Assembly (NCBI RefSeq): GCF_000176155.1
Contig: NZ_ACZO01000006.1
Span: 806,001 to 870,000, forward strand
DNA: 64,000 bases
Reading direction: 5' to 3'
Origin: Vibrio metschnikovii CIP 69.14
Lineage (GTDB): Bacteria > Pseudomonadota > Gammaproteobacteria > Enterobacterales > Vibrionaceae
Position numbers and translations under genes: made by a program. Below the pieces are notes generated by a model, which saw only the letters and a list, made by a program, of their open reading frames with translations, searched no databases and was not told the DNA's origin. The first letter of the stretch is position 1. Every line of letters begins with the position of its first letter. Below are positions 44,911 to 54,936 of this stretch, piece after piece.

Positions 44911-45594
44911 GTGAATACGCTATTGTCTATTTTTTCTGCCTTATGGCATCAAGATCTGATTGCATTACAGCACATCGATCTTTCGTTATTGTATCTCTGC
45001 ATCGGGTTATTGATTTTTGTTGAGAGTGCTTTCCTGCCTGCTGCGCCTTTACCGTGTGATAGCATCGTTATCTTGTGTGGTAGCCTTGCTGCTGTCGGCA
45101 TTTTGAATTTATACGCCGTGATTGGCGTGCTGATCATCGCCGGATGGTTAGGAGGAGCAATGGCATTTTACCAAGGTCATCAATTGAAAGAATGGCGTAT
45201 GGTGGCTTCTTGGTTAGGGAAAGTTCCGGCTAAACAATGGGATACAACAGATCGCTTGATTCATAAATACGGCATGCTGGCGATGTTTATGGCGCGTTTC
45301 TTGCCGGTTGTGCGCTCTTTATTGCCGATGGTCATGGGCCTGAGAAATGCGATATCTCCAACGCGTTTTTTATTGGTTACCCCCTTGAGTGCCATCGCAT
45401 GGGTTCTTTTTCTGGTCTTTTCAGGTTATGGCGTGTCATTACTACCTGATAACTTATCGAAAATTGCCAATCATATTTTGATTCTCGCCCCGTTGATGAC
45501 GTTGTTGATTGGTGTCGTAAGCCTACTCATTGGTTGGTCTGTCCGCCGACGTGCTCAGCAAAAAATATCGCCTATTCATCGCGAATCAAATTAA
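44911..45594 (+). CDS. DedA family membrane protein
   Basis: 227 residues from a GTG at 44911 with a strong GAGGAAAGG box upstream; the frame is open five codons earlier but that would include the box. The family's hallmark MARFLPVVRSLLPMVMG (the FxRFxPxxRxxxP-type motif) lies near residue 130, preceded by ESAFLPAAPLPCDSIV (the reentrant ExxxPxPxD-like helix, about 38-53) and GGAMAFYQGHQL. DedA proteins are inner-membrane lipid-handling (flippase-like) proteins linked to undecaprenyl phosphate or phospholipid recycling and membrane homeostasis. The specific subgroup is not assigned. A terminator follows. Confidence 0.9.
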   Translation: MNTLLSIFSALWHQDLIALQHIDLSLLYLCIGLLIFVESAFLPAAPLPCDSIVILCGSLAAVGILNLYAVIGVLIIAGWLGGAMAFYQGHQLKEWRMVASWLGKVPAKQWDTTDRLIHKYGMLAMFMARFLPVVRSLLPMVMGLRNAISPTRFLLVTPLSAIAWVLFLVFSGYGVSLLPDNLSKIANHILILAPLMTLLIGVVSLLIGWSVRRRAQQKISPIHRESN

Positions 45595-45618
45595 TCAGCT
45601 TTCATTCTCTATTATCAA

Positions 45619-45660
45619 AAAAGGCCATGTAAACACAGTTACTTGGCCTTTTACTTTTTT
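45619..45660 (+). terminator. Terminator of the dedA-family gene
   Basis: AAAAGGCCATGTAA/TTACTTGGCCTTTT (one mismatch) with a 6-nt loop followed by ACTTTTTT. Confidence 0.85.
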
Positions 45661-45680
45661 CGTAACCTTAATGACAGAGG

Positions 45681-45795
45681 TTAAATTTCCCGATAAACGC
45701 CCATCTCAATTAATCGATCCGAGGGAATATTCAACCGCTCAGACGTTCGTAATGCATGCTTGCTTAGCAAAATAAATAGCTTTGCCTTAAAGTCA
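45681..45795 (-). other. Out-of-frame C-terminal tail of kup
   Basis: Read one base out of frame, the minus strand here gives WHDFKAKLFILLSKHA and then about 23 more residues ending in a TAA at 45681-45683. The pattern ERLNIPSDRLIEMG is the conserved end of Kup proteins. The run of seven T on the plus strand (45809-45815) is the likely slippage point: with six, the frame continues through QAQKIGL into this tail, restoring about 620 residues. Confidence 0.85.
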
Positions 45796-47544
45796 TGCCA
45801 TAAGCCGATTTTTTTGTGCTTGGATATGCTCAGCAGAAAGGAAAAAAATCGTTTCATTAGGATGGAGAAATAGCCCTTTTAAAGCACAAGAGTGCATCAC
45901 TTGGTCTATTTCTAAGGTTTCTTGATATCCCGTATGAATGATCACCTGCCAAAACGTCTCTGACAGTTGAGTTATCTCCGCTCGACGACAGGGATGAACA
46001 TAAGGCTGCGATTCACTTTGAAAAGTCATCAAGACATTACGCTCATGCAACACCTTATTGTATTTTAAGTTATGGATCAGTGACCGAGGCACATGAACGC
46101 TCGAACGAGAAAAATACACAGCGGTACGTTGGGTACGTTGAAAGGTTTCCCCTTCGAGTGATGTGATCATTGCCGGTAACGATAAATCACTCCCGGATTG
46201 TTCCAATAAACGCTGTTTCTGTTGCTGCCAGATATACATAATAAGGAATACACCACCACCAAGCACGATTGGTAGCCAGCCACCATGACTAAATTTAGTC
46301 GATGTCGAGATCAGTAATAATACGTCCAAAGAGATGAAAATAGCGCCCATGACAATGACGTAACGTAACCGCCAATGCCAGCCATAACGCATCACCACCA
46401 AGATTAATAATGAAGAGATGGTCATAATCGCAGTTACCGCAATCCCATAAGCGGCGGCTAAATTTGCCGAGGATTTAAAACTCGCCATCACCATCATCAC
46501 TGAAGCGAATAGTAATAGATTCGCTGCTGGCACATAAATTTGTCCTTGAGAGTGCGCTGAAGTATGAGTGATTTTTAATGGTGGCAGATAACCATAGTTC
46601 ATCGCTTGACGAGTCAATGAGAAAATACCAGAGATCACCGCTTGAGAAGCGATGATCGCCGCTAACGTTGCCAAAATAATCAACGGCCACAGTAACGAAT
46701 GGGGGACTAATCCATAGAAAGTTTGCCTTTCTATGCCTTGTGTTTGAAGTAAATACGCACCTTGCCCAAAGTAGTTAAATAGCAAACTGGGTAAAACAAT
46801 AGTAAACCAAGCCCATCGAATCGGTGTAATCCCAATATGGCCCATATCGGCGTATAACGCTTCAACGCCAGTCACCGACAGTACGACAACACCGAGTATA
46901 ATTAAGCTATAAGCGCCGTGAGTAGCAATAAAATGCCAAGCGTAATATGGATTTACTGCAGCCAAAACCTGTGGTTGCTTGATGATAGCGATGAAACCTA
47001 AAACGCCCAGTGTGATAAACCAGAGCAACATAATTGGCGCAAAAAAACGGCCAATCAACTCTGTTCCCAATACTTGAATAGCAAATAACGCACAGATGAT
47101 CGCTAAGGCAATTGGCAAGACATAAGGCGCTAAGCTGGCTTTAGCCACGGCTATCCCTTCAACCGCAGAGAGCACCGACATCGCTGGTGTAATCACCGCT
47201 TCACCAAAAAAGAACCCTGCGGCTAATAAACCCAATAGCAGAACCACGGGTTTGAATGAATGAGGACAATGAGTCTTGGCAATACTCGCTAAGGTTAAGA
47301 TACCGCCTTCACCATTTTGATCCGCTTGGGTGATGAACAATAAATACTTTACCGACACGATGATAATAAATGCCCAAAAGACTAACGAGAGTATTCCCAA
47401 TACATTGGTTGGATTAATAATAAGGGGATGATGGCTAAAAAACACTTCTTTCAATGCGTATAAAGGGCTAGTTCCAATATCACCATAAACAATACCGACA
47501 GCCAATAGAGCAAGCGAAGACGTACTTTTTTGTGATGGTTTCAT
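45793..47544 (-). CDS. kup: Low-affinity potassium transporter Kup, frameshifted near the C-terminus
   Basis: 583 residues instead of about 622. Kup imports K+ with protons through the inner membrane by 12 helices. The start ALLAVGIVYGDIGTSPLYALK, then NGEGGILTLASI, GFFFGEAVITPAMSVLSAVEG and GVEALYADMGHIG are all typical. The frame ends early (KNRLMA then TGA) because of an extra base in an A7 run on the coding strand; the correct tail follows in another frame (45681-45795). All membrane segments are kept, and only the last part of the cytoplasmic domain is lost, so partial function is conceivable. An indel in a homopolymer may also be a sequencing artefact. Confidence 0.93.
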   Translation of the reverse strand: MKPSQKSTSSLALLAVGIVYGDIGTSPLYALKEVFFSHHPLIINPTNVLGILSLVFWAFIIIVSVKYLLFITQADQNGEGGILTLASIAKTHCPHSFKPVVLLLGLLAAGFFFGEAVITPAMSVLSAVEGIAVAKASLAPYVLPIALAIICALFAIQVLGTELIGRFFAPIMLLWFITLGVLGFIAIIKQPQVLAAVNPYYAWHFIATHGAYSLIILGVVVLSVTGVEALYADMGHIGITPIRWAWFTIVLPSLLFNYFGQGAYLLQTQGIERQTFYGLVPHSLLWPLIILATLAAIIASQAVISGIFSLTRQAMNYGYLPPLKITHTSAHSQGQIYVPAANLLLFASVMMVMASFKSSANLAAAYGIAVTAIMTISSLLILVVMRYGWHWRLRYVIVMGAIFISLDVLLLISTSTKFSHGGWLPIVLGGGVFLIMYIWQQQKQRLLEQSGSDLSLPAMITSLEGETFQRTQRTAVYFSRSSVHVPRSLIHNLKYNKVLHERNVLMTFQSESQPYVHPCRRAEITQLSETFWQVIIHTGYQETLEIDQVMHSCALKGLFLHPNETIFFLSAEHIQAQKNRLMA

Positions 47545-47769
47545 TTTCCTATTGCGCTTTCAGCGCATCCTATCTGAATAGAGATCCCCCATACTAATCA
47601 GATGGATTTAAAGAAAATGTATAAAACAAGACGAGAGATATATAGAAAATATAAAATTTCAGCGCCAAAGGACATTCAGTTGCAGTCAATGCTCAATGAG
47701 TCATGCGACTTATCTTCGCTCAACGGCTCCTTTTGACAATCAAATCAATTGTTGCACTTAGTATGGCCA

Positions 47770-47794
47770 TGGAGATAGCTGAACGCTATCTCCA
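47770..47794. other. Hairpin after prpF
   Basis: TGGAGATAGC and GCTATCTCCA form a perfect 10-bp stem with a TGAAC-like loop, 9 bp past the prpF stop. The T run lies on the wrong side for minus-strand termination (it precedes the hairpin), so the prp operon's end is only tentatively placed here. Confidence 0.5.
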
Positions 47795-47802
47795 AAAAAT
47801 GA

Positions 47803-49038
47803 TTATGGCGCTGGAACTCTCACCGAGCCTTCCATTAATATCCGAGCACTGCGACTCATCACCGCTTTAGTGATCCGCCAAATAGGTTGTGTGTCTTCTT
47901 CAATAACGGTCGACTCAATCGTAGCGCCGACCGTTAATAGGCCAGAAGGATGCCCCAAAGTAACTTGACTTCGTTGACCACCTCCCGCGGCTTGGTTGAC
48001 GAGCGTGCCAGGAACGCAAGCCGCCGCGGCAATCGCAACGGCAGCGGTTCCCATCATCGCATGGTGTAATTTCCCCATTGATAGAGCGCGCACCAGGAGC
48101 TCAACTTCAGCACTCTTAATCTGTTTTCCACTAGAGGTGAGATAGGCTTTCGATGGCGCTACAAAAGCAATTTTAGGCGTATGTTGACGCGCTTTAGCTT
48201 GTTCTAAATGCTCAATCAAACCCATTTTTAACGCGCCATAAGCACGGATTATTTCTAACTTAGCGAGCATTTCAAGATCGGCGTTGACCACCTCTTGCCC
48301 TTCATCGCCTTGATAACCCAGTCGGTGAGCATCAAGAAAAATGGTCGGAATCCCTGCATTAATCAACGTCACTTCAATATCACCAAGACCGGGGATAGAT
48401 AAGCAGTCACGTAGATTTCCTGTCGGAAATATCGCCTCCTGCCCCTCAGCTGGATCAACAAACTCGACCTGAATTTCAGCCGCAGGAAAAGCAACACCAT
48501 CGAGCTGAAAATCACCGATTTCTTGAACTTGACCGTTGACGATTGGTACGTGAATGATCAGCGTTTTTTGAATGTTGGTTTGCCATACTTTTACCGCCAC
48601 CACGCCCTGTTCAGGGATACGAGCAGGGTCAATCAATCCCGCCTCTATCGCAAAAGGACCGACCGCAGCGGAAAGGTTACCGCAATTACCACTCCAATCA
48701 ATCTGTGGTTGATCGATGGCAACTTGACCAAATAAATAATCAACATCGTGATCCGCTTGCTGACTTTTTGAAATCAATGCCACTTTACTGGTACTGGAAC
48801 TTCCCCCTCCCATACCATCGATCTGCTTGCCATAGGCATCAGGACTACCAATCACTCTCAATAACAGTCTATCGCGATACTCGCCAGATAATTGGGCATC
48901 AATAGGGAGATCGGAGAGCTTAAAAAACACGCCGTTACTGGTGCCACCTCTTAAATAGGTGGCGGGAATTTTTATTTGCCGCACTGAACCAACGGTACTG
49001 TCTGAGGTACTAGAAACTATAGAATGAACATTACTCAT
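47803..49038 (-). CDS. prpF: 2-methylaconitate cis-trans isomerase PrpF
   Basis: 411 residues. PrpF converts the 2-methyl-trans-aconitate formed by AcnD into the cis form, completing the Fe/S-dependent route from 2-methylcitrate to 2-methylisocitrate. Family marks: IPATYLRGGTSNGVFF (about residues 24-39), DGMGGGSSSTSKVA, DWSGNCGNLSAAVGPFAIE with the conserved Cys, and GGGQRSQVTLGHPSG near residue 355. The fold is that of diaminopimelate epimerase-like proteins. Its ATG overlaps the stop of acnD (ATGA), so the two are translationally coupled; this fits their paired function. It is the last gene of the operon here. Confidence 0.95.
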   Translation of the reverse strand: MSNVHSIVSSTSDSTVGSVRQIKIPATYLRGGTSNGVFFKLSDLPIDAQLSGEYRDRLLLRVIGSPDAYGKQIDGMGGGSSSTSKVALISKSQQADHDVDYLFGQVAIDQPQIDWSGNCGNLSAAVGPFAIEAGLIDPARIPEQGVVAVKVWQTNIQKTLIIHVPIVNGQVQEIGDFQLDGVAFPAAEIQVEFVDPAEGQEAIFPTGNLRDCLSIPGLGDIEVTLINAGIPTIFLDAHRLGYQGDEGQEVVNADLEMLAKLEIIRAYGALKMGLIEHLEQAKARQHTPKIAFVAPSKAYLTSSGKQIKSAEVELLVRALSMGKLHHAMMGTAAVAIAAAACVPGTLVNQAAGGGQRSQVTLGHPSGLLTVGATIESTVIEEDTQPIWRITKAVMSRSARILMEGSVRVPAP

Positions 49039-51632
49039 AACGGCTTCTCTTTAGTTAAAAACTGTTCGGCAAAACGAGGTAATACCCCACCCGCTTGATA
49101 AACGTCGAGTTCATCTTCGGTTTCAAGGCGGCAAATCACTGAAACAGAGAAAGAAGACTGATCTCGGCGAGTGATGGTCAACGTGAGTATCGCATTTGGC
49201 TGGATCACTCCGCGGACATCAAATAACTCGCTGCCGTCTAAATCAAGGGTTAAACGGTTCATCCCTGTCATAAATTGCAGCGGCAATACCCCCATACCAA
49301 CTAAATTGGTGCGATGAATGCGCTCAAAGCCTTCGGCAACAATCGCCTCAACGCCAGCTAAACGTACCCCTTTCGCCGCCCAATCACGAGATGAGCCTTG
49401 GCCATAATCGGCACCAGCAATAATGATTAACGGTTGTTTACGTTCTAGATAGGTTTCTATTGCTTCCCATAGTCGAGTGACTCGCCCTTCTGGCTCAATC
49501 CGCGCTAGCGAGCCTTGTATCACTTCGCCGTTCTCTTTGACCATTTCATTCAATAGTTTGGGGTTAGCAAGCGTGGCGCGTTGCGCTGTTAAATGATCGC
49601 CACGATGAGTCGCATAAGAGTTAAAGTCCGCTTCGGGAACGCCCATGCTGGCTAAATACTCTCCGGCGGCACTGCTCGCTAAAATCGCATTCGAGGGAGA
49701 AAGGTGATCGGTCGTGACATTGTCACCTAAAATCGCTAACGGACGCATGGCAGTTAAACTCGGCTTGCCAGCTAGCGCACCTTGCCAATAAGGAGGGCGT
49801 CGGATATAAGTACTGTGAGGACGCCAATCATAAAGCGGTGATGCTTGCTGAGTCGAATCCTGTAGCTGAAACATTTGAATATACACGTGCTGATATTGCT
49901 GCGGCTTAACGCAACTCTCGACCACGGCATCAATCTCTTCATCACTCGGCCAGATATCCGCTAAGTAAATCGGGGTGCCCTGACTGTCCACACCAAGCGC
50001 ATCTCGCTCAATATCAAAGCGAATGCTGCCAGCAATCGCGTAGGCGACGACCAGCGGTGGTGACGCTAAAAAAGCGTGTTTGGCATGAGGATGAATCCGC
50101 CCATCAAAGTTACGATTACCAGATAAGACTGCAGTGGTATAGAGATCACGGGCAAGAATTTCTCGCTCAATGGCCGGATCCAACGCACCGCTCATTCCAT
50201 TACAGGTTGTACAAGCGTAGCCAACAATCCCAAATCCTAGCGTTTCAAGTTCGGTTAATAAGTTGGCTTCTTCTAAGTACAGTTTGGCGACTTTAGAGCC
50301 GGGCGCAAAGGAGCTTTTCACCCAAGGCTGACGTATCAAGCCACGCTGATTGGCTTTTTTAGCAAGTAATCCCGCCGCGACCAAATTGCGCGGATTACTG
50401 GTATTGGTGCATGAGGTGATCGCTGCGATGATCACCGCCCCATCAGGTAAGCCGAATTGAGTACTCTCTTGTCTTAGCGTATCGGCGATACCGCGCTCAA
50501 CCAATTGTGAGGTAGGTAAACAGCGATGGGGTTGAGAAGGCCCAGCCATGGTGCGTTCGACTTGAGAGAGATCAAAGGTTAAGACTCTTTCATACTGCAC
50601 CTCGAGTAACGCATCAGCCCATAAGCCAGTCTGTTTAGCGTATTGCTCAACTAACGCGATTTGATCTGGTTCGCGGCCCGTGAGCTGAAGATAACGTAGC
50701 GTTTGCTGATCGATATAGAACAAACCCGCGCTAGCACCATATTCTGGCGTCATGTTGGCGATGGTGGCGCGATCGCCAATCGTCAGTTGATGGGCTCCTT
50801 CACCAAAAAATTCTAAATAGGCTGAGACTACTCGCTGCGTACGCAAAAACTCGGTTAATGCTAATACAATATCGGTCGCGGTAATTCCAGCTTGGCGCTG
50901 GCCGATAAGCTTTACCCCGACAATATCCGGTAAACGCATCATCGATGGTCGGCCTAGCATGACGGTTTCCGCTTCTAAGCCGCCAACACCAATGGCAATA
51001 ACCCCAAGAGCATTAATATGAGGGGTATGGCTATCGGTCCCCACACAAGTATCAGGGAAGGCAACGCCTTGCTTCAGTTGGATGACTGGCGACATTTTTT
51101 CTAAATTGATTTGATGCATAATGCCATTACCAGCGGGGATCACGCTGACATTTTTAAACGCGTGTTTGCACCATTCAATGAAATGAAAACGATCTTCATT
51201 GCGTCGGTCTTCAATCGCACGATTTTTTACTAAAGCATCGGCGTCAAAACCAGCGTGCTCGACCGCTAACGAATGGTCAACAATCAATTGCGTTTCGACG
51301 ATGGGGTTGACTTGCGCCGGATCGCCGCCTTGCTCCGCAATCGCATCACGCAGTCCGGCTAAATCAACCAAAGCGGTTTGACCTAAAATATCATGGCACA
51401 CTACACGCGCAGGATACCAAGGAAAATCCCGATCTTGCTTACGCTCAATCAACTGTGTTAATGCTGACGTAAGTTGCTCACCAGGACAACAGCGCACCAG
51501 ATTTTCGGCCAGTATCCGCGAGGTATAAGGCAGCCTCTGATACGCATCAGGCTTGATGGCATTAATCGCTGCGCGAGCGTCAAAGTAATTTATCTCGGTT
51601 CCGGGTAAGGTTTGTCTAAAACGACTCTTCAT
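49035..51632 (-). CDS. acnD: Fe/S-dependent 2-methylisocitrate dehydratase AcnD
   Basis: 865 residues, aconitase superfamily. It dehydrates 2-methylcitrate in propionate breakdown and replaces the iron-sulfur-free PrpD. The [4Fe-4S] cysteine ligands are visible in ITSCTNTSNP (about residue 410) and GYACTTCNGMSG (about 475-485). Substrate motifs VGTDSHTPHINALGV, GRPSMMRLPD, GDNVTTDHLSPS and YGQGSSRDWAAKG are intact. It lies 51 bp behind prpC and overlaps prpF. The presence of PrpF next to it separates it from housekeeping aconitase AcnA. Confidence 0.95.
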   Translation of the reverse strand: MKSRFRQTLPGTEINYFDARAAINAIKPDAYQRLPYTSRILAENLVRCCPGEQLTSALTQLIERKQDRDFPWYPARVVCHDILGQTALVDLAGLRDAIAEQGGDPAQVNPIVETQLIVDHSLAVEHAGFDADALVKNRAIEDRRNEDRFHFIEWCKHAFKNVSVIPAGNGIMHQINLEKMSPVIQLKQGVAFPDTCVGTDSHTPHINALGVIAIGVGGLEAETVMLGRPSMMRLPDIVGVKLIGQRQAGITATDIVLALTEFLRTQRVVSAYLEFFGEGAHQLTIGDRATIANMTPEYGASAGLFYIDQQTLRYLQLTGREPDQIALVEQYAKQTGLWADALLEVQYERVLTFDLSQVERTMAGPSQPHRCLPTSQLVERGIADTLRQESTQFGLPDGAVIIAAITSCTNTSNPRNLVAAGLLAKKANQRGLIRQPWVKSSFAPGSKVAKLYLEEANLLTELETLGFGIVGYACTTCNGMSGALDPAIEREILARDLYTTAVLSGNRNFDGRIHPHAKHAFLASPPLVVAYAIAGSIRFDIERDALGVDSQGTPIYLADIWPSDEEIDAVVESCVKPQQYQHVYIQMFQLQDSTQQASPLYDWRPHSTYIRRPPYWQGALAGKPSLTAMRPLAILGDNVTTDHLSPSNAILASSAAGEYLASMGVPEADFNSYATHRGDHLTAQRATLANPKLLNEMVKENGEVIQGSLARIEPEGRVTRLWEAIETYLERKQPLIIIAGADYGQGSSRDWAAKGVRLAGVEAIVAEGFERIHRTNLVGMGVLPLQFMTGMNRLTLDLDGSELFDVRGVIQPNAILTLTITRRDQSSFSVSVICRLETEDELDVYQAGGVLPRFAEQFLTKEKPL

Positions 51633-51683
51633 TCTCTTTCTTTGATCCTCAATAATCCACCACAGTGAGTGACAACGTCACGA

Positions 51684-52814
51684 TTAGCCACGCTGATCTA
51701 TCGGAACCCAATCTTGAGGATCGGGCCCAATATAGTCCGCGCTTGGGCGAATAATTCGATTATTAGCCCGCTGTTCAAACACATGTGCAGCCCAACCCGT
51801 TAAACGGCTCAGCACAAAAATCGGGGTAAAGAGTTTGGTCGGAATACCCATAAAGTGATAGGCCGAAGCGTGGAAAAAATCGGCATTACAAAATAAGTTT
51901 TTTTCGCGCTGCATTACGGCTTCAACTTGTTCAGAAACCGCATAAAGATGGCTATCGCCCACCTGCTCGGATAAGCGCTTAGACCATTGTTTGATCAAGG
52001 CGTTACGTGGATCGCATTCACGGTAAATCGCATGCCCAAAGCCCATGATGGTCTGCTTTTCTGCCAACATCCGCAGCAGATGTTGCTCGGCTTCCTCGGC
52101 CGTCGTCCACGGCTCTATCATCGCCATTGCTGCTTCATTGGCTCCACCGTGTAGTGGCCCTCGTAATGAACCAATCGCGGCAGTAATACAAGAATGCAGA
52201 TCAGACAAGGTCGAGGCGCACACGCGAGCGGTAAAGGTTGACGCATTAAACTCATGCTCAGCGTATAAAATTAATGAACAATGCATAACTTGTTTAAACA
52301 GCGCACTCGGCGCTTGATCGCTGAGCATTGCCAAAAAATAACCACCGATAGAATCTTCATCGTATTGCTGGGTATCAACCCTGACTCCGTGATGACTGAA
52401 ACGATACCAATAAGCAATGATGGCAGGAAACAGAGCTAACATTCGCTCGGCGCTGGCTAACTGCTGAGCAAACTCTTGCTCTGGTTCGATATTACCCAGC
52501 ATCGAACAGCCAGTGCGTAAGACATCCATCGGATGAGCCGTCGCGGGGATCCGCTCTAAGATCTCGGTAAGCGCGGGAGGTAAGCTTCGTAAATCCATTA
52601 ATCGCGCTTTAAAGCTGTCTAACTCTCGCTGAGTCGGTAAGTGCCCAATCAATAATAAGTGCGCCACTTCTTCAAATTGAGCATGGTTGGCTAAATCGGT
52701 AATGTCATAACCGCGGTAGGTCAAACCAGTACCGGTTTTACCCACCGTACACAGTGCCGTACTGCCAGCACTTTGACCACGTAATCCCGCGCCTGCGGAT
52801 GAAGGACAAGACAT
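51684..52814 (-). CDS. prpC: 2-methylcitrate synthase PrpC
   Basis: 376 residues, citrate synthase family. It condenses propionyl-CoA with oxaloacetate to 2-methylcitrate. Seen: TGLTYRGYDITDLA (about 29-42), the first catalytic His region GPLHGGANEAAM (about 227), MGFGHAIYRECDPR (second His, about 265) and the Asp region FFHASAYHFMGIP. The short N-terminus without the long domain of hexameric citrate synthases fits PrpC, as does the operon position between prpB and acnD. AGGAG lies about ten bases before the ATG. A gap of about 115 bp separates it from prpB, with no terminator seen. Confidence 0.94.
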   Translation of the reverse strand: MSCPSSAGAGLRGQSAGSTALCTVGKTGTGLTYRGYDITDLANHAQFEEVAHLLLIGHLPTQRELDSFKARLMDLRSLPPALTEILERIPATAHPMDVLRTGCSMLGNIEPEQEFAQQLASAERMLALFPAIIAYWYRFSHHGVRVDTQQYDEDSIGGYFLAMLSDQAPSALFKQVMHCSLILYAEHEFNASTFTARVCASTLSDLHSCITAAIGSLRGPLHGGANEAAMAMIEPWTTAEEAEQHLLRMLAEKQTIMGFGHAIYRECDPRNALIKQWSKRLSEQVGDSHLYAVSEQVEAVMQREKNLFCNADFFHASAYHFMGIPTKLFTPIFVLSRLTGWAAHVFEQRANNRIIRPSADYIGPDPQDWVPIDQRG

Positions 52815-52930
52815 AATGATGAACTCCTTTTCGCATTAAGTTTTGTTGATTCAGTATTGGATGTTAAAGCGGCAATCCTCTTGTCGCGATAAACCACCGC
52901 GCTGTACTTATCATTCCAGCGTAGAAAAGT

Positions 52931-53830
52931 TTAAGATTTGCCTTTCGAAAATAGCGTATCCAGCGTTTGCTCATAGGCGTGATAATCCAGATAGTGGTAG
53001 AGATCCTGACGGGTTTGCATCGCATCTAATAACGCCTGCTGATGCTCGTTGTCCAATAGGTGGCGGTAAACGGTTTCTGCAGCGTGGTTCATGGCACGAA
53101 ACGCACTGAGAGGGTACAAGGCCATGGCAACGTTAACTTCCGCCAATTGCGCTTTGCTATACAGTGGGGTTTGGCCGAACTCGGTCATATTGGCAAGAAT
53201 CGGTACGTTTTTTCCGGTTGCTGATTGTAATGCCAAAGCGAGCTGTTGATATTGATCCAATTCTGTCATCGCTTCGGGAAACAACATATCGGCCCCAGCC
53301 TCAACATAAGCAATCGCTCTTTCAATGGCTTTGTCCATCCCTTCGTTGGCCAGTGCATCGGTACGCGCCATGATCACAAAATCACTATCATGACGAGCAT
53401 CGACCGCAGCTTTGAGTCGGTCAACCATCTCTTGTTGGCTAACAATGGCTTTATTTGGACGATGACCACAACGTTTTTGAGCCACTTGATCTTCCAAATG
53501 AACCGCCGCCGCCCCTGCTTTTTCCATTAGCTTTATCGTTCGAGCAATCGAAAACGCGCCGCCAAATCCGGTATCAATATCCACTAACAAGGGTAAATCA
53601 CAGGCATTCGTGATCCGCTCGACATCGATCAGTACATCATTTAATGCTGTGATGCCAAGATCCGGCAATCCATAGGATGCATTCGCGACGCCTGCACCGG
53701 ATAGATAAATAGCCTGATGGCCGATCTGTTTAGCCATCATCGCGCAATACGCATTAATCGTACCGACAATGGGTAAAGGTTGCTGCAGGTGAAGGGCAAG
53801 CTTAAATTTAGCTCCCGGACTGATGCTCAT
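52931..53830 (-). CDS. prpB: Methylisocitrate lyase PrpB
   Basis: 299 residues from the ATG at 53830, with AAGGAG six bases upstream (an in-frame GTG six bases earlier overlaps the box). It cleaves 2-methylisocitrate to pyruvate and succinate, the last step of the methylcitrate cycle. The active-site signature KRCGHRPNK lies near residue 123; metal-binding VDIDTGFGG (about 85) and VHLEDQV (about 112) are intact. The start codon overlaps the stop of the GntR regulator gene (ATGA), so the regulator and prpB are translationally coupled. Confidence 0.95.
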   Translation of the reverse strand: MSISPGAKFKLALHLQQPLPIVGTINAYCAMMAKQIGHQAIYLSGAGVANASYGLPDLGITALNDVLIDVERITNACDLPLLVDIDTGFGGAFSIARTIKLMEKAGAAAVHLEDQVAQKRCGHRPNKAIVSQQEMVDRLKAAVDARHDSDFVIMARTDALANEGMDKAIERAIAYVEAGADMLFPEAMTELDQYQQLALALQSATGKNVPILANMTEFGQTPLYSKAQLAEVNVAMALYPLSAFRAMNHAAETVYRHLLDNEHQQALLDAMQTRQDLYHYLDYHAYEQTLDTLFSKGKS

Positions 53831-54522
53831 AAACACTCCTTAGTATGGCTGTCGAGCTGGATTTGCTGTTCAATTAAACGCCGGCTGTAAGTAATATGTC
53901 TACGCATCAACATCTCCGCCAACTCTTCATCACGGTGACGTATCGCCTGCAGAATAAATTTATGCTCTTCAAGGGCGGCAATCGGTCGAGAATGAGAACG
54001 AGGCGATTGATATCGATACATACGCAGCAAATGGTAAAGCTCATCGCACAGCAAACGAATCAATTGTGGGTTACGACTGGCTTGAATGATTCGATAGTGA
54101 AAGTCAAAATCACCGTATTGATGAAAATAGCCCGCCCCATCGACTTGTTCGATATGACGAGAATGCGTGATAAGTAGTTGCTCTAAGCTAGACAATTCGT
54201 CTTCGGTAATATGACGCGCCGCTAAACGAGCCGCCATTCCTTCCAACGCTTCTCTTACGCCGTACAGATCCACCAGCTTTTCTTGACAAAGCTTAATCAC
54301 TCTGGCCCCAACATGAGGAATACGCTCGATTAAACCTAAGCCTTCAATCCGCATCAGCGCTTCACGTAAAGGCCCTCGACTAACCTGAAAATGTTTAGCT
54401 AACTCAGGCTCAGAGATTTTACTTCCAGGAGCAATGTCGCCAGAGACAATCGCCTCTATCAAAAACTCAGTTAAACTTTCCGATTTAGTATGTTCTTTTT
54501 CGTTATCTACGTGTTTATTCAC
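53827..54522 (-). CDS. GntR (FadR subfamily) regulator of the propionate operon
   Basis: 231 residues. The N-terminal winged helix-turn-helix is at about 15-80 ([40 protein letters not shown], here split in reading, then [18 protein letters not shown]). The C-terminal all-helical FCD effector domain covers about 90-220; its likely metal-binding His/Asp residues lie in DFDFHYRII and HKFILQAI. It is the first gene of the prp operon and overlaps prpB, so it most likely autoregulates and controls propionate use, with a methylcitrate-cycle intermediate as a possible effector (inference). Two identical palindromes at 54629 and 54785 are its probable operators. Confidence 0.9.
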   Translation of the reverse strand: MNKHVDNEKEHTKSESLTEFLIEAIVSGDIAPGSKISEPELAKHFQVSRGPLREALMRIEGLGLIERIPHVGARVIKLCQEKLVDLYGVREALEGMAARLAARHITEDELSSLEQLLITHSRHIEQVDGAGYFHQYGDFDFHYRIIQASRNPQLIRLLCDELYHLLRMYRYQSPRSHSRPIAALEEHKFILQAIRHRDEELAEMLMRRHITYSRRLIEQQIQLDSHTKECL

Positions 54523-54628
54523 TTGGCTCTTCTACCTTGCATCAGTCATTACGCTGAGATCATCAAGCTTATGGGTGGTTAATACGAACAACCTCAACTT
54601 GCTGATACCGCTTACCATAAACAAGCAA

Positions 54629-54640
54629 TTGTCGACAATC
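54629..54640. promoter_or_regulatory. Probable GntR operator, copy 1
   Basis: ATTGTCGACAAT, a perfect 12-bp palindrome 107 bp upstream of the regulator's start. The same sequence recurs at 54785-54796, and the related half-site CGACAAT occurs at 54653. Confidence 0.78.
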
Positions 54641-54784
54641 AAGTAAATCGGCGACAATTTAGACTAAGGTCGCACAAAAAACATCGCAATAACAATCAAA
54701 AAATCGAATAAAAACCGCTTATTTTCAGGGAAAGTTAAACATTAGTGATTGTGGCGTTATATTGTCGATTTATCCCAATGAAAC

Positions 54785-54796
54785 ATTGTCGACAAT
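54785..54796. promoter_or_regulatory. Probable GntR operator, copy 2
   Basis: ATTGTCGACAAT, identical to the copy at 54629; both are followed by CAA. It lies 141 bp before the divergent NifX-like gene. A further half-site, ATTGTCGATTTAT, lies at 54760-54772. Confidence 0.75.
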
Positions 54797-54936
54797 CAAT
54801 GCGTCATACTTAAAGATGAACCCACGATTTCTTAGAGCAGCAAACAGGGAAAATACAAAAAATAATTGGCATATGCTAATTACTAGCGCACAATATTCAC
54901 TTCTCACTCTTCTCTCACCACAATAGGAATATTGAT

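Noticed and set aside
45530..45775. Plus-strand frame after the dedA-family gene
   Set aside because: It crosses the terminator and runs antisense to the displaced kup tail.
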